In this document: positions 19,755-29,550 of the stretch, one piece after another | Layout: every line of letters begins with the position of its first letter | Numbering within the stretch: the first letter of the stretch is position 1 | Origin: Vibrio rumoiensis 1S-45 | GTDB taxonomy: Bacteria > Pseudomonadota > Gammaproteobacteria > Enterobacterales > Vibrionaceae | Assembly (NCBI RefSeq): GCF_000286955.2 | Contig: NZ_AJYK02000057.1 | Location: 17,165-81,164, forward strand | DNA: 64,000 nt | Direction: 5' to 3' | Notes under the pieces: model-generated | The model's database searches: none | What the model saw: only the letters and a program-made list of their open reading frames with translations | What the model was told of the DNA's origin: nothing | Translations under genes and position numbers: made by a program

Positions 19755-21869
19755 GTGAAAGCAATCGTAAAAAAATTCCAGTACGGTAATCATACCGTTA
19801 CTCTAGAAACTGGCGTCATGGCTCGTCAAGCAACTGCTGCTGTAATGGCAAGCATGGATGACACTTCAGTATTCGTATCTGTAGTCGCAAAGAAAGAAGC
19901 AGTCGCAGGGCAAGATTTCTTCCCTCTTACTGTGAACTACCAAGAGCGTACATACGCTGCCGGTAAAATCCCTGGCGGTTTCTTTAAGCGCGAAGGTCGT
20001 CCTTCTGAAGGCGAAACATTAACGGCTCGTCTAATCGACCGTCCAATTCGTCCGCTATTCCCATCTGAATTCAAAAACGAAGTTCAAGTGATTGCCACTG
20101 TGGTTTCTGTAAACCCAGACATTCAACCTGACATGATCACAATGATCGCCACTTCTGCTGCTTTAGCTATCTCTGGTGTTCCATTTAATGGTCCTATCGG
20201 TGCAGCGCGCGTTGGTCACATCAATGGTGAACTAGTACTTAACCCAAGCCAAACTGAACTTGAGTCTTCTAAACTAGACCTAGTGGTTGCGGGTACTGCT
20301 GGCGCGGTATTAATGGTTGAATCAGAAGCTGACAACCTAACTGAAGAAGAAATGTTAGCTGCAGTTGTTTATGGTCACGACCAACAACAAACGGTTATTT
20401 CTGCTATCAACGAATTCGCAGCTGAAGTCGCTACGCCGTCTTGGAACTGGGAAGCACCTGCTGAAAACACAGAATTGAAAGCAAAAATTGCTGAGTTAGC
20501 AGAAAGCCAACTGGTTGAAGCATACCAAATCACTGAGAAAATGGCGCGTTACGATCGTATCCACCAACTTAGCGATGAAGTAAAAGAAAAATTATTAGCT
20601 GAAAACGAAGATCTGAATCCAAAAGAAATTCACGCTATTTTCCATGACTTAGAGAAAAACGTAGTACGTAGCCGCATTATTGCAGGCAACCCACGTATCG
20701 ATGGCCGTGAAAAAGACATGGTTCGTGCACTTGATGTACGTACTGGCGTTCTTCCACGTACCCATGGTTCTTCTTTGTTTACTCGTGGTGAAACTCAAGC
20801 ATTGGTTACGGCTACGCTTGGTACACAACGTGATGCACAAATCATCGATAGCCTATTGGGTGAGAAGAAAGACAACTTCCTTCTACACTACAACTTCCCT
20901 CCATACTGTGTAGGTGAAACTGGTTTTGTTGGTTCTCCTAAGCGTCGTGAAATCGGCCACGGTAAATTAGCAAAACGTGGTATTCAAGCGGTAATGCCAT
21001 CAGTAGAAGAGTTCCCATACACAGTACGTGTTGTGTCTGAAATTACTGAATCAAACGGTTCATCTTCAATGGCTTCTGTTTGTGGTACTTCTCTAGCGCT
21101 TATGGATGCTGGTGTACCAATTAAAGCTTCAGTTGCAGGTATCGCGATGGGTCTTGTTAAAGAAGGCGACGATTTCGTTGTTCTTTCTGACATCCTTGGC
21201 GACGAAGATCACCTAGGTGACATGGACTTTAAAGTCGCGGGTACTAACGAAGGTATCACTGCACTGCAAATGGATATCAAAATCGAAGGTATCACTAAAG
21301 AAATCATGCAAATTGCGCTTAACCAAGCACAAGGCGCACGTAAGCACATCCTAAAAGTAATGGATGAAGCGATTTCTGGTGCACGTGAAGAGATTTCTGA
21401 ATTTGCTCCACGTATCTACACCATGAAGATCAGCTCTGAGAAAATCAAAGACGTGATCGGTAAAGGTGGCGCTGTGATCCGTGCTCTTACTGAAGAAACT
21501 GGCACAACGATTGAAATCGATGACGATGGCACAATCAAAATTGCTGCGACTGAAGGTAAAGCTGCGAAAGAAGCTATCCGTCGTATCGAAGAGATCACTG
21601 CTGAAGTTGAAGTGGGTCGTATCTACTCAGGTAAAGTGGCACGTTTGGCTGATTTCGGTGCATTCGTAACGATTCTTCCTGGTAAAGATGGTCTAGTACA
21701 CATTTCTCAAATTGCTGATAAGCGTATCGAGAAAGTGGCTGACTACCTAACTGAAGGTCAAGAAGTTCAAGTTAAAGTGCTTGAAATCGACCGTCAAGGC
21801 CGTGTTCGTCTAAGCATGAAAGAAGCGGTTGAAACCACTGAAGCTCCAGCAGAACCTGCTGCAGAGTAA
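19755..21869 (+). CDS. pnp: Polyribonucleotide nucleotidyltransferase (PNPase)
   Basis: PNPase is a trimeric 3'-5' phosphorolytic exoribonuclease, part of the degradosome and of cold-shock RNA decay. I chose the GTG at 19755, with AAGGA 6-7 nt upstream; the TTG at 19716 lies in frame but has no site. The 704-aa protein has two RNase PH domains ([20 protein letters not shown] in the first; [14 protein letters not shown] and [13 protein letters not shown] in the second), a KH domain from about 557 ([19 protein letters not shown]) and an S1 domain from about 620. The long structured leader indicates autoregulation by RNase III and PNPase. Confidence 0.97.
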   Translation: MKAIVKKFQYGNHTVTLETGVMARQATAAVMASMDDTSVFVSVVAKKEAVAGQDFFPLTVNYQERTYAAGKIPGGFFKREGRPSEGETLTARLIDRPIRPLFPSEFKNEVQVIATVVSVNPDIQPDMITMIATSAALAISGVPFNGPIGAARVGHINGELVLNPSQTELESSKLDLVVAGTAGAVLMVESEADNLTEEEMLAAVVYGHDQQQTVISAINEFAAEVATPSWNWEAPAENTELKAKIAELAESQLVEAYQITEKMARYDRIHQLSDEVKEKLLAENEDLNPKEIHAIFHDLEKNVVRSRIIAGNPRIDGREKDMVRALDVRTGVLPRTHGSSLFTRGETQALVTATLGTQRDAQIIDSLLGEKKDNFLLHYNFPPYCVGETGFVGSPKRREIGHGKLAKRGIQAVMPSVEEFPYTVRVVSEITESNGSSSMASVCGTSLALMDAGVPIKASVAGIAMGLVKEGDDFVVLSDILGDEDHLGDMDFKVAGTNEGITALQMDIKIEGITKEIMQIALNQAQGARKHILKVMDEAISGAREEISEFAPRIYTMKISSEKIKDVIGKGGAVIRALTEETGTTIEIDDDGTIKIAATEGKAAKEAIRRIEEITAEVEVGRIYSGKVARLADFGAFVTILPGKDGLVHISQIADKRIEKVADYLTEGQEVQVKVLEIDRQGRVRLSMKEAVETTEAPAEPAAE

Positions 21870-21892
21870 TTTCATCTAGAATGAATCAAGAA

Positions 21893-21919
21893 AGGGGAGC
21901 TTAGGCTCCTCTTTTTTTA
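21893..21919 (+). terminator. Terminator after pnp
   Basis: AGGGGAGC (21893-21900) pairs with GCTCCTCT (21905-21912; one G-U) across TTAG and is followed by seven T. Confidence 0.88.
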
Positions 21920-22060
21920 TGTCTATTATTCTTGTATTAGGATTGATATTGCAGTGGTGAGAGGGTGAGACAACGTGTATATTAGTTTGGGTTAATGAAT
22001 ACAGTTACGGTTTTCTTTAATTCTAAATTTATATACGTACTGTAAAGGAGTTTGACGTTC

Positions 22061-23044
22061 GTGAAATATTATAAATGGATAAGCCTGATTACCGCTTTTT
22101 TCTTAATGGGTTGTGCAAACCAAGGTGGTTCAAATTGGGCTTACCCACCATTAGCCATTCCTCTTCAGCCTTCTCTTCAACAAGAATTGCAAATCGCAAG
22201 GCTTAACCAGTTATTGCAACGTAAAGAGGTGAGCCAAAATGTTCGTGCTCAAATATTTGCAGAACGTGGCCGTTATCTCGACAGTGTGGGTTTAGCAGAT
22301 TTAGCCCGCTTGGATTACGAGCGTTCATTAAAATTAAATCCTGCTCAATCTGAAGTATTCAATGTTCTAGGTGTCTATTTTACCCAAGTGAGTGACTATG
22401 ATTCAGCATTTGATGCATTTGATTCTAGTTTAGAGCTTGATCCGAATAACGACTATGCGGAACGTAATCGAGCCATTGCTTTATATTATGCTGAAAGGTA
22501 TGTGCTTGCCTCGCAAGATATGGCCAGCAATTACAATAAAGATCCTTCCGATCCGTATCGTGCATTGTGGTTGTATTATATTGATCGAGAAAATGGTGAT
22601 GAAAAGCAAGCAACAGCGGATTTAGAGCAACGTTACCAAGATCGTGATGAGCAATGGGGTTGGGTATTAGTCGGTATAACTCTGGGTAAAGTCAATGAAA
22701 ACGATGCACTACAATCCGTTGCAGTAGGTACGAACAATAATGTCGAATTGGCGCAAAAGTTAACCGAGCTTTATTTCTATTTGGCGAAGAAGTATCAATA
22801 TCAAGGTCAATATTCAGATGCGATTGCTCTTTATAAGTTATCGATTTCACTTAATGTGTATGAATTCTCTGAACATAGGTATGCATTTTTAGAATTAGGG
22901 CGTATTTTTAAAGCGATTCAAGCAAAGAGAGATAAAGCGCAAGCGGAATCAACAGAGCCTGCTATCGATCAAGAATCGAGCAATCAGCCTGATGAGAAAA
23001 ATAACCAACAACCGACTTATCAAGCACCCAAGCTGAGTGTTTAA
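22061..23044 (+). CDS. nlpI: Lipoprotein NlpI with TPR repeats
   Basis: NlpI is an outer-membrane-anchored TPR adaptor that, in E. coli, brings endopeptidases such as MepS to the Prc protease. I chose the GTG at 22061, which has AAAGGAG 10 nt upstream; the TTG at 22052 would be too close. The 327-aa product has a lipoprotein signal peptide ending LMGC, with the lipidated Cys18, and at least three TPR units (ERGRYLDSVGLADLARLDYE, GVYFTQVSDYDSAFDAFDSS, IALYYAERYVLASQDMA). The Q/N/E-rich tail makes it longer than the E. coli protein (294 aa). The pnp-nlpI order is conserved. Confidence 0.92.
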   Translation: MKYYKWISLITAFFLMGCANQGGSNWAYPPLAIPLQPSLQQELQIARLNQLLQRKEVSQNVRAQIFAERGRYLDSVGLADLARLDYERSLKLNPAQSEVFNVLGVYFTQVSDYDSAFDAFDSSLELDPNNDYAERNRAIALYYAERYVLASQDMASNYNKDPSDPYRALWLYYIDRENGDEKQATADLEQRYQDRDEQWGWVLVGITLGKVNENDALQSVAVGTNNNVELAQKLTELYFYLAKKYQYQGQYSDAIALYKLSISLNVYEFSEHRYAFLELGRIFKAIQAKRDKAQAESTEPAIDQESSNQPDEKNNQQPTYQAPKLSV

Positions 23045-23342
23045 CTTAAGTTGAGTGCCTAATTAGTGACTTTTTGACTATCCATCTGATCTAGGTGGAT
23101 AGTATTATGCCTACATTTCTAATGTGATTGCTCTTGTTATTCAATCAGCAACCTGGTTTTGGTAATAAAAAAGTTTAAGCAAAATTGACCTAATATATCA
23201 ACCACCCATTGTGTAAAAGGTTTATCTGGCTCTCGTTCTTCAAGCCAGAACTCGGGTTAAATAAGAAAACTGACAAATAATGATGGTTTCAGTATAGAAT
23301 CCATTTCTTGTTGCTTTCTATTGACCACTCACAAGGATAATC

Positions 23343-23858
23343 ATGCTAATTCGTACCGAAGCTCCCGCTGATATTCTCACCATTGATTCATTATTACGCC
23401 AAACGTTTCCTACTTCATCAGAAGCTAAATTAGTACGTTCTTTACGTGAAAATAGCCGCTTTACTTTATCTCTGGTGGCTTGTAGCGATGAGGGTGAAGT
23501 GATTGGGCACGTGCTGTTTACGCCAGTTACGATTGATGGTGATGACTTGGGTTGGCAAGGGCTAGCACCGGTTGCGGTTAAAGAAGAATATCGTGGGCAA
23601 GGTATTGCAGAGGCTCTGATCAGATCCGGTTTGGATTCATTATATGAATTTGGTTATTCGGCTTGCTTTGTTTTAGGTTCACCACATTACTATTCTCGAT
23701 TAGGCTTTCAAGATGGCGCACCAATGGGATTGGTGTCTATTTATAATGTTATGCCTGAATATCAAGTGGGTGCTTTCCAAGCTCTTGCGCTTGCGGATGG
23801 TGCTTTTGACGGACAAGCGGGTTTGGTAGAATACAGCCCAGAATTTAACGCTATTTGA
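23343..23858 (+). CDS. yhbS: GNAT-family N-acetyltransferase YhbS
   Basis: This 171-aa GNAT protein closely resembles E. coli YhbS over its length (MLIRTEAPADILTIDSLLR, SEAKLVRSLREN, LAPVAVKEEYRGQGIAEALI, FGYSACFVLGSPHYYSRLGF, GLVEYSPEFN). The acetyl-CoA pyrophosphate loop is EEYRGQGIA (R/Q-x-x-G-x-G/A). The substrate is not established. It starts after AAGGATAATC and is 6 nt upstream of holD, so they may be co-transcribed. Confidence 0.88.
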   Translation: MLIRTEAPADILTIDSLLRQTFPTSSEAKLVRSLRENSRFTLSLVACSDEGEVIGHVLFTPVTIDGDDLGWQGLAPVAVKEEYRGQGIAEALIRSGLDSLYEFGYSACFVLGSPHYYSRLGFQDGAPMGLVSIYNVMPEYQVGAFQALALADGAFDGQAGLVEYSPEFNAI

Positions 23859-23864
23859 GTTATT

Positions 23865-24275
23865 ATGCTAAACCTTCGTGAACAACAGTATTTACAAGAA
23901 ATGGCAATTCCTGTTTGGGAGCTTGCACATCCGGAACGGTTGCAAGGCTACCAAGCTCCAGGTCTTGTCCTTCCATCTTCTTGCGTTTTGTTATTGGTTT
24001 CTGAAAGCTTACCTCAAGGCGAAGATGCGACCTTGTTTATTAAAGTGCTTGGCAGCATGACATTAAAACCGGAGCAGGCTCTGCAGATTACTCCTGCTCA
24101 GTTGGTCACTCTGGAAAAGCATCAGCTCAGTTGGATATGGTTTGCTGGTTGTGAGGTTAGCCTAACCCTTGATGGGGTGAATCAGTTATCTTCGCCACTG
24201 TTGCAAGACATTCATGGTAATACTCAAAATCGCCGAGACCTTTGGCAGCAGATTTGCTCTTATGACACAAAATAA
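23865..24275 (+). CDS. holD: DNA polymerase III psi subunit
   Basis: HolD (psi) bridges the clamp-loader complex, through chi, to SSB at the replication fork. The 136-aa protein resembles E. coli HolD in outline: QQYLQEMAIPVWELAHPERLQG at the start, the gamma-complex-binding N-terminal segment, LKPEQALQITPAQLVTL in the middle, and the C-terminal LWQQICSYDTK matching LWQQICTYEHD. The family is poorly conserved, but the overlap with rimI confirms it: holD-rimI is an E. coli gene pair. Confidence 0.9.
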   Translation: MLNLREQQYLQEMAIPVWELAHPERLQGYQAPGLVLPSSCVLLLVSESLPQGEDATLFIKVLGSMTLKPEQALQITPAQLVTLEKHQLSWIWFAGCEVSLTLDGVNQLSSPLLQDIHGNTQNRRDLWQQICSYDTK

Positions 24276-24762
24276 TCTTCAAACATTGCCTCTAATTACT
24301 GAGCATCTCGATGCAGTATGGGCGATTGAACAACAAGCGCATAGCCATCCGTGGGCGCAAAGTATGATCCGCGATCTCAGCCATCAAAACACGCCAAACT
24401 CCAGTAAGCATCAATTTGGCTTGTGGCTTGATCAAACATTAGTCGGTTACTACTACAGCCAGAATGTAGTTGGGGAAGTCACGTTACTGACGATTGCTGT
24501 GGATCCTAGTCAGCAAGGCAAAGGCTATGGACGAATGTTAATGCAGCATTTAATCGAACACAGTGAAGCCTGCGAAGCGGAAAGTATTTGGTTGGAAGTG
24601 AGAGCCAGTAATACAGGGGCTTATCATCTTTATGAGTCGCTTGGCTTTAACGAGATGGATCGTCGTGTGAATTATTATCCATCTCAAACCTCAAAGAGTG
24701 GCAAAGAAGATGCCATCATCATGAACCTATTGCTGGATAGTGGTTTTAATCCTTTCAGCTAG
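24262..24762 (+). CDS. rimI: Ribosomal protein S18-alanine N-acetyltransferase
   Basis: RimI acetylates the N-terminal alanine of ribosomal protein S18. The start at 24262 (MTQNNLQTL) gives 166 aa and overlaps holD by 14 nt; an open frame starting 16 codons earlier lies inside holD and is less likely. The GNAT core shows EVTLLTIAVDPSQQGKGYGR with the acetyl-CoA loop QQGKGYG, then WLEVRASNTGAYHLYESLGF and RVNYYP, the typical RimI end. Translation is probably coupled to holD; the local Shine-Dalgarno is weak. Confidence 0.93.
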   Translation: MTQNNLQTLPLITEHLDAVWAIEQQAHSHPWAQSMIRDLSHQNTPNSSKHQFGLWLDQTLVGYYYSQNVVGEVTLLTIAVDPSQQGKGYGRMLMQHLIEHSEACEAESIWLEVRASNTGAYHLYESLGFNEMDRRVNYYPSQTSKSGKEDAIIMNLLLDSGFNPFS

Positions 24763-24876
24763 AGTTATCTTGATTTTTGCGTATAATTCGCCCATCTCAC
24801 TTAAGTGATCCCATTATTTTTTGTTGCTGCGATAATTGCGGCAACTATCAAACTGTTTATAAGGTTTCAAGCTCTT

Positions 24877-26457
24877 ATGTCTTTCCTTTCTGAAGTTGGC
24901 AAGCGTCGTACGTTTGCGATCATTTCTCACCCCGATGCGGGTAAAACCACCATCACTGAAAAAGTACTTTTATTCGGAAACGCTTTACAAAAAGCAGGTA
25001 CCGTAAAAGGGCGTGGTTCAAATCAACATGCAAAATCCGACTGGATGGAAATGGAAAAAGAACGTGGTATTTCGGTAACCACGTCTGTGATGCAATTTCC
25101 TTATAACAACTGCTTGGTCAATCTTCTTGATACTCCGGGACACGAAGACTTCTCGGAAGATACTTACCGAACGCTTACCGCAGTAGATTCTTGCTTGATG
25201 GTCATCGATGCTGCAAAAGGTGTCGAAGATCGTACTCGCAAGCTAATGGAAGTTACTCGCTTGCGTGATACTCCTATTGTCACCTTTATGAACAAATGTG
25301 ACCGTGATACGCGTGATCCTATGGATTTGCTGGATGAAGTGGAAACTGAGCTGAAAATGGCTTGTGCTCCAGTTTCTTGGCCTATCGGAAGTGGTAAAGA
25401 GTTTAAAGGTGTTTATCACATTCATCGTGACGAAACGATTTTATATGCCACTGGTCAAGGCTCTACAATCCAAGAAGTGCGCAGCATTAAAGGATTAGAT
25501 AATCCAGAGCTTGATGCCGAATTAGGTAGTGATATTGTTGATCAACTACGTGAAGACTTGGAACTTGTTATTGGTGCGGCGCATGAGTTTGACCAAGAAC
25601 TGTTTTTAAAAGGTGAATTAACACCGGTATTTTTCGGTACTGCTTTAGGTAACTTCGGTGTTGACCACATGCTTACGGGCTTAACGGAATGGGCTCCAGC
25701 ACCACTTGCTCGTGAAGCCAATGAACGCCCAGTTGAAGCCACAGAAGAAAAGTTCTCGGGTTTTGTATTTAAAATTCAGGCAAATATGGATCCAAAACAC
25801 CGTGACCGTATTGCTTTCATGCGAATTGTCTCTGGGACTTATACCCAAGGTATGAAGATGAATCATGTTCGCTCTGGGAAAATGGTCAATATTTCTGATG
25901 CCGTTACCTTTATGGCGGGCGATCGTTCTCGCGCGGAACATGCTTATGCGGGTGATATTATCGGTTTACATAACCATGGCACGATTCAAATTGGTGATAC
26001 TTTCACCCAAGGTGAGTCCTTGAAGTTTGCCGGTATTCCAAACTTTGCGCCAGAATTGTTCCGTCGTATTCGCCTGCGCGATCCATTAAAACAAAAGCAA
26101 TTATTGAAAGGTTTGGTCCAGCTTTCTGAAGAAGGGGCTGTACAGGTCTTCCGTCCATTACAAAACAACGATCTGATTGTTGGTGCGGTTGGTGTACTTC
26201 AGTTTGATGTGGTTGTCGCTCGTTTAAAATCGGAATATAACGTGGAAGCGATATATGAAGGTGTTAATGTGGCGACCGCTCGTTGGGTTGAATGCAGTGA
26301 TGAGAAAAAACTCGATGAATTTAAACGTAAGAACCAGACTAACCTTGCATTAGATGGTGGTGATAACCTGTCTTACGTTGCACCGACTATGGTGAATTTA
26401 AATTTAGCCAAAGAGCGTTTCCCAGATATTGAATTCCACGCGACTCGCGAGCATTAA
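24877..26457 (+). CDS. prfC: Peptide chain release factor 3
   Basis: RF3 is the GTPase that recycles RF1/RF2 after termination. The start at 24877 ([20 protein letters not shown]) gives 526 aa, close to the 529 of E. coli; an in-frame upstream start would add a hydrophobic stretch not found in RF3. GTPase motifs are [17 protein letters not shown] and NKCD, and the ribosome-facing domains II and III follow ([37 protein letters not shown]). A perfect -10 TATAAT (24782-24787) lies upstream, but its -35 is poor. Confidence 0.97.
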   Translation: MSFLSEVGKRRTFAIISHPDAGKTTITEKVLLFGNALQKAGTVKGRGSNQHAKSDWMEMEKERGISVTTSVMQFPYNNCLVNLLDTPGHEDFSEDTYRTLTAVDSCLMVIDAAKGVEDRTRKLMEVTRLRDTPIVTFMNKCDRDTRDPMDLLDEVETELKMACAPVSWPIGSGKEFKGVYHIHRDETILYATGQGSTIQEVRSIKGLDNPELDAELGSDIVDQLREDLELVIGAAHEFDQELFLKGELTPVFFGTALGNFGVDHMLTGLTEWAPAPLAREANERPVEATEEKFSGFVFKIQANMDPKHRDRIAFMRIVSGTYTQGMKMNHVRSGKMVNISDAVTFMAGDRSRAEHAYAGDIIGLHNHGTIQIGDTFTQGESLKFAGIPNFAPELFRRIRLRDPLKQKQLLKGLVQLSEEGAVQVFRPLQNNDLIVGAVGVLQFDVVVARLKSEYNVEAIYEGVNVATARWVECSDEKKLDEFKRKNQTNLALDGGDNLSYVAPTMVNLNLAKERFPDIEFHATREH

Positions 26458-26468
26458 TCATTATTTTG

Positions 26469-26498
26469 AAACGGAGTCGTAAAGGCTCCGTTTTTTTA
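26469..26498 (+). terminator. Terminator after prfC
   Basis: AAACGGAG (26469-26476) pairs with CTCCGTTT (26486-26493) and is followed by a T-run to 26497. Confidence 0.88.
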
Positions 26499-26561
26499 TG
26501 TGTGAAAAATGCCTTAGAGGGTTATAGTTATTTTAATGATAGATAACGCAAAGAGGGTTTT

Positions 26562-26726
26562 ATGTTGCTTACTAAGATAAAGCGTTGGATAGCACGTTAT
26601 GATGCTTGGTGTGAAGAGCTTGGGCTCACCTCTGAATATAAGCGCAGTTGCTGTGTGTATAAAGTGGATCCTGCGCATGATAAAAATGCAGTTGAAAAGA
26701 AATGCATTAAAAATATTCAAGCCTGA
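26562..26726 (+). CDS. Small conserved protein, possibly DUF5363 family
   Basis: This 54-aa open frame starts at an ATG preceded by AGAGGG at a good distance. Its stop TGA shares the last base with the ATG of yjjV (TGATG), so the two are translationally coupled. The product is basic with a tryptophan/tyrosine-rich N-terminus (KIKRWIARYDAWCEELGLT) and a two-cysteine patch (YKRSCCVYK) plus a third Cys near the end. This pattern resembles short Vibrio and Pasteurellaceae proteins I recall as DUF5363, but I cannot confirm it. No function is known. The RBS and coupling make it a real gene. Confidence 0.75.
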   Translation: MLLTKIKRWIARYDAWCEELGLTSEYKRSCCVYKVDPAHDKNAVEKKCIKNIQA

Positions 26727-27526
26727 TGAAAAGTGATCCATTTCAATTTATTGATACTCATTGCCACTTCGATTTTTCGCCTTTTTCGAACACGCAGAAA
26801 GAGCTGGATATTGCTTTTCGTGCAGGTGTGCAAAAAATTATTATTCCTGCAATTGGTGACAGTAATTGGCAACAAGTTCAACAGCTTTCCGAGCAATATC
26901 CATCGTTATATTATTCACTCGGTTTGCACCCTTATTTTATCGAACAGCATCATGATAATGCTTTAGAACAATTAGAAGCTTGCCTGCAATTACGCTCATC
27001 TAAATGTGTTGCGATTGGTGAGTGCGGTCTTGATTTTATGCTCGATGATGCACTATTAACGCCCAAGCTTGTGGAGAGGCAGTACCACTTACTTGATGCG
27101 CAAATACAGCTATCAGTCCACTATTCCCTGCCTCTTATTCTTCATGCTCGCCGATCTCACGATAAAATCTTGCAACGTTTGCGACAAGTTAAGCCGAAAA
27201 AAGGTGGTGTCATTCACGCTTTTTCAGGAAGTTATCAGCAAGCAATGGAATATGTGAAATTGGGCTTCTATATTGGAGTAGGAGGGATCATTACCTACCC
27301 AAGAGCGCAAAAGACACGCAATACTATGGCACAGTTACCTTTATCCTCTTTGGTTCTTGAAACGGATGCACCAGACATGCCTTTATCGGGGTACCAAGGT
27401 GAACCTAATCATCCCGCTCAAATTTTAGGTATTTTTAAGACGTTATGTACACTGCGAGAAGAGTCTGAATTGGAGGTTAAAGATCAAATATTGAAAAATA
27501 CTATTCAATTGTTTGAGCTTGTTTGA
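26726..27526 (+). CDS. yjjV: TatD-family metal-dependent hydrolase YjjV
   Basis: This 266-aa TatD-type TIM-barrel hydrolase is probably a deoxyribonuclease or related phosphoesterase. Metal ligands are visible: FIDTHCHFDF at the N-terminus, GECGLDF, LILHAR, VIHAFSGS and ETDAPDMPL near the C-terminus. In E. coli yjjV also lies close to the deo operon, which supports YjjV over TatD or YcfH. It is coupled to the small gene upstream by a 1-nt overlap. Confidence 0.9.
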   Translation: MKSDPFQFIDTHCHFDFSPFSNTQKELDIAFRAGVQKIIIPAIGDSNWQQVQQLSEQYPSLYYSLGLHPYFIEQHHDNALEQLEACLQLRSSKCVAIGECGLDFMLDDALLTPKLVERQYHLLDAQIQLSVHYSLPLILHARRSHDKILQRLRQVKPKKGGVIHAFSGSYQQAMEYVKLGFYIGVGGIITYPRAQKTRNTMAQLPLSSLVLETDAPDMPLSGYQGEPNHPAQILGIFKTLCTLREESELEVKDQILKNTIQLFELV

Positions 27527-27588
27527 TAGTTTTTATGAATGAAAAGCAATCGTTTGCTATCTTGTCAATATAGAAAGGGTGATGATTT

Positions 27589-27683
27589 GGTGATACTGGT
27601 CACGTTGATTTATGTTTTTCATTAATCTTTCATTGGCTAATGTGACATTGGTATTACTTTGTTGAGAATTGTCAGAGTATAAT
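27589..27683 (+). promoter_or_regulatory. nupC promoter with tandem CRP-like sites (CytR-type)
   Basis: A perfect -10 TATAAT (27678-27683) has no good -35. A CRP-like site TGTGA-N6-TATTA (27641-27656) is centred 41.5 bp before the predicted start point (about 27690). A second, stronger site GGTGA-N6-TCACG (27589-27604) is centred 52 bp further up, near -93.5. Between them are two copies of TTTCATT (27617-27623 and 27628-27634), 11 bp apart. This layout is that of CRP/CytR-regulated nucleoside genes in E. coli, such as deoP2. Confidence 0.65.
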
Positions 27684-27753
27684 CCACTCCGCTTTTTGAT
27701 GAGCCACATTTTATTTTTATAACGCAACACAACAAATAAGGAAGCCATATACC

Positions 27754-29007
27754 ATGAGCCTGGTTATGAGCATCGTTGGCATGATCGTTTTACTGCTTAT
27801 TGCAGTTCTTCTTTCTGACAACCGCAAAGCAATTAATTTAAGAACCGTTGGTGGCGCATTTGCTATCCAATTCCTTTTAGGTGCATTTGTACTGTATGTT
27901 CCTTGGGGTAAAGATGTATTGAATGCAATGACAAATGGCGTTCAATATGTCATCGACTTCGGTAATGAAGGTATTGGGTTCCTATTTGGTAACCTAGTTA
28001 ACTTCTCTGTTGATGGCATCGGTTTCATCTTTGCTTTTAAAGTGCTACCTACTATCATTTTCTTCTCTGCACTGATTTCGGTTCTTTACTACTTAGGCAT
28101 TATGCAAATAGTAATTAAAGTTCTTGGTGGTGCATTGCATAAAGCGCTAGGTACTTCTCGTGCGGAATCTATGTCTGCGACAGCGAATATTTTCGTTGGT
28201 CAAACAGAAGCACCGTTAGTGGTTCGTCCATTTGTACCAAAGATGACTCAATCTGAATTATTTGCTGTGATGTGTGGTGGTTTGGCTTCTGTTGCAGGTG
28301 GTGTAATGGCGGGTTATGCGGCAATGGGTGTTCCTCTTGAATACTTAATCGCAGCATCGTTCATGGCAGCTCCTGGTGGTCTATTATTCGCTAAGATCAT
28401 GAAACCAGAAACTGATGAGCCTATTGATCAAATCGAAGACATTGACCAATCTGGTGATGATAAACCTGCTAACGTGATTGATGCGGCAGCAAGCGGTGCT
28501 TCTTCGGGTTTACAACTTGCTCTTAATGTTGGTGCAATGTTATTAGCATTCGTTGGTCTTATCGCATTAATTAACGGTATTTTAGGTGGTGTTGGCGGTT
28601 GGTTTGATATGCCGAACCTAACGCTACAATTAATCCTAGGCTGGGTATTCGCACCATTAGCATTCTTAATTGGTGTTCCTTGGTCTGAAGCAACGCTTGC
28701 AGGTTCTTTCATTGGCCAAAAAGTGATTGTGAACGAATTTGTTGCTTACTTGAACTTCACGCCTTATCTACAAGATACTGCGACAGTTGTATTGTCTGAG
28801 AAAACTAAAGCCATTATTTCATTCGCATTATGCGGCTTTGCTAACCTTTCTTCGATTGCGATTTTACTTGGTGGTTTAGGTAGCCTTGCTCCTAACCGTC
28901 GTAGTGACATTGCACGTATGGGTATGAAAGCCGTTGCTGCTGGTACATTATCTAACTTAATGGCTGCAACAATTGCAGGTTTCTTCCTTACATTACAAGC
29001 AATGTAG
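27754..29007 (+). CDS. nupC: NupC-type nucleoside:cation symporter
   Basis: This 417-aa inner-membrane transporter belongs to the concentrative nucleoside transporter (CNT) family and imports nucleosides with protons or sodium. It has many hydrophobic segments from residue 1, the conserved gate region [14 protein letters not shown] and the C-terminal [10 protein letters not shown] and ICGF-like [13 protein letters not shown] motifs. The long acidic segment at about 213-235 ([20 protein letters not shown]) is a cytoplasmic loop. AAGGAAG lies upstream of the ATG. It is followed by a terminator and then the deo operon, which degrades its substrates. Confidence 0.94.
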   Translation: MSLVMSIVGMIVLLLIAVLLSDNRKAINLRTVGGAFAIQFLLGAFVLYVPWGKDVLNAMTNGVQYVIDFGNEGIGFLFGNLVNFSVDGIGFIFAFKVLPTIIFFSALISVLYYLGIMQIVIKVLGGALHKALGTSRAESMSATANIFVGQTEAPLVVRPFVPKMTQSELFAVMCGGLASVAGGVMAGYAAMGVPLEYLIAASFMAAPGGLLFAKIMKPETDEPIDQIEDIDQSGDDKPANVIDAAASGASSGLQLALNVGAMLLAFVGLIALINGILGGVGGWFDMPNLTLQLILGWVFAPLAFLIGVPWSEATLAGSFIGQKVIVNEFVAYLNFTPYLQDTATVVLSEKTKAIISFALCGFANLSSIAILLGGLGSLAPNRRSDIARMGMKAVAAGTLSNLMAATIAGFFLTLQAM

Positions 29008-29047
29008 GGTAAGGTTTCTATTTATAGACGCCATTAGAATCTAAATG

Positions 29048-29081
29048 AAAGCCGTAGCATTTTTTTGCTGCGGCTTTTTGT
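29048..29081 (+). terminator. Terminator after nupC
   Basis: AAAGCCGTAGCA (29048-29059) pairs with TGCTGCGGCTTT (29066-29077; one G-U), followed by TT. Confidence 0.88.
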
Positions 29082-29550
29082 TTTTCATTCTCGCTGAACA
29101 TCGCATCGTGACGCTACTTAGGTATCGTTGGTAACTCAAAAGGTATGGGCTGATAAATGATTCCCGTTCTTTTTGAGATACAAACCGTTTGCGTTCAGGA
29201 TAATGGCTGACCTTAGAGGGTTTAAGAGTATAATCATCAGTGAATTCCTACTAATGATAGAGAGCTTAAAGGAATTGATTAAGCTTGTTAGTTGGAAATG
29301 TTCACAACACATGATGTGTTAGCGGCCAAGTATCCGGCTATTCTGGTGATGTGGTTGGCGGTGACAGGGATTGCAATTAACTCTTTAATTTGAGTTAAGT
29401 CTTCAAGGAACCAAGTCCGTTCATTTCAGACAACTTGGTGTCGGTTCTCACAAATAATGGGAATCGCACTACACTTGTTTATGGTGTTTAAAATAACACA
29501 CTCAAGTGTTTACCGAGTCGTCACAATAATTTTTTATATCGGAGATAGAA
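29082..29550 (+). promoter_or_regulatory. deo operon upstream region with promoter and palindromes
   Basis: This gene-free stretch holds a probable promoter CTGACC (29207-29212), 16 bp, TATAAT (29229-29234). It is followed by four inverted repeats: AACACAT-G-ATGTGTT (29306-29320); TTAACTC-N8-GAGTTAA (29377-29398); ACCAAGT-N16-ACTTGGT (29410-29439); and a nested one, ACACTTG/CAAGTGT (29471-29477 and 29503-29509) enclosing GTGTT-N6-AACAC (29484-29499). They would lie in a leader of roughly 310 nt, or serve as operators for DeoR/CytR-like regulators. Which of these is true cannot be decided here. Confidence 0.5.

Noticed and set aside
23077..23103. 8-bp inverted repeat (ACTATCCA/TGGATAGT) after nlpI as a terminator
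   Set aside because: No T-run follows on either strand. It may be a weak 3' hairpin, but termination is not supported. The rest of the 298-bp gap to yhbS shows nothing clear.
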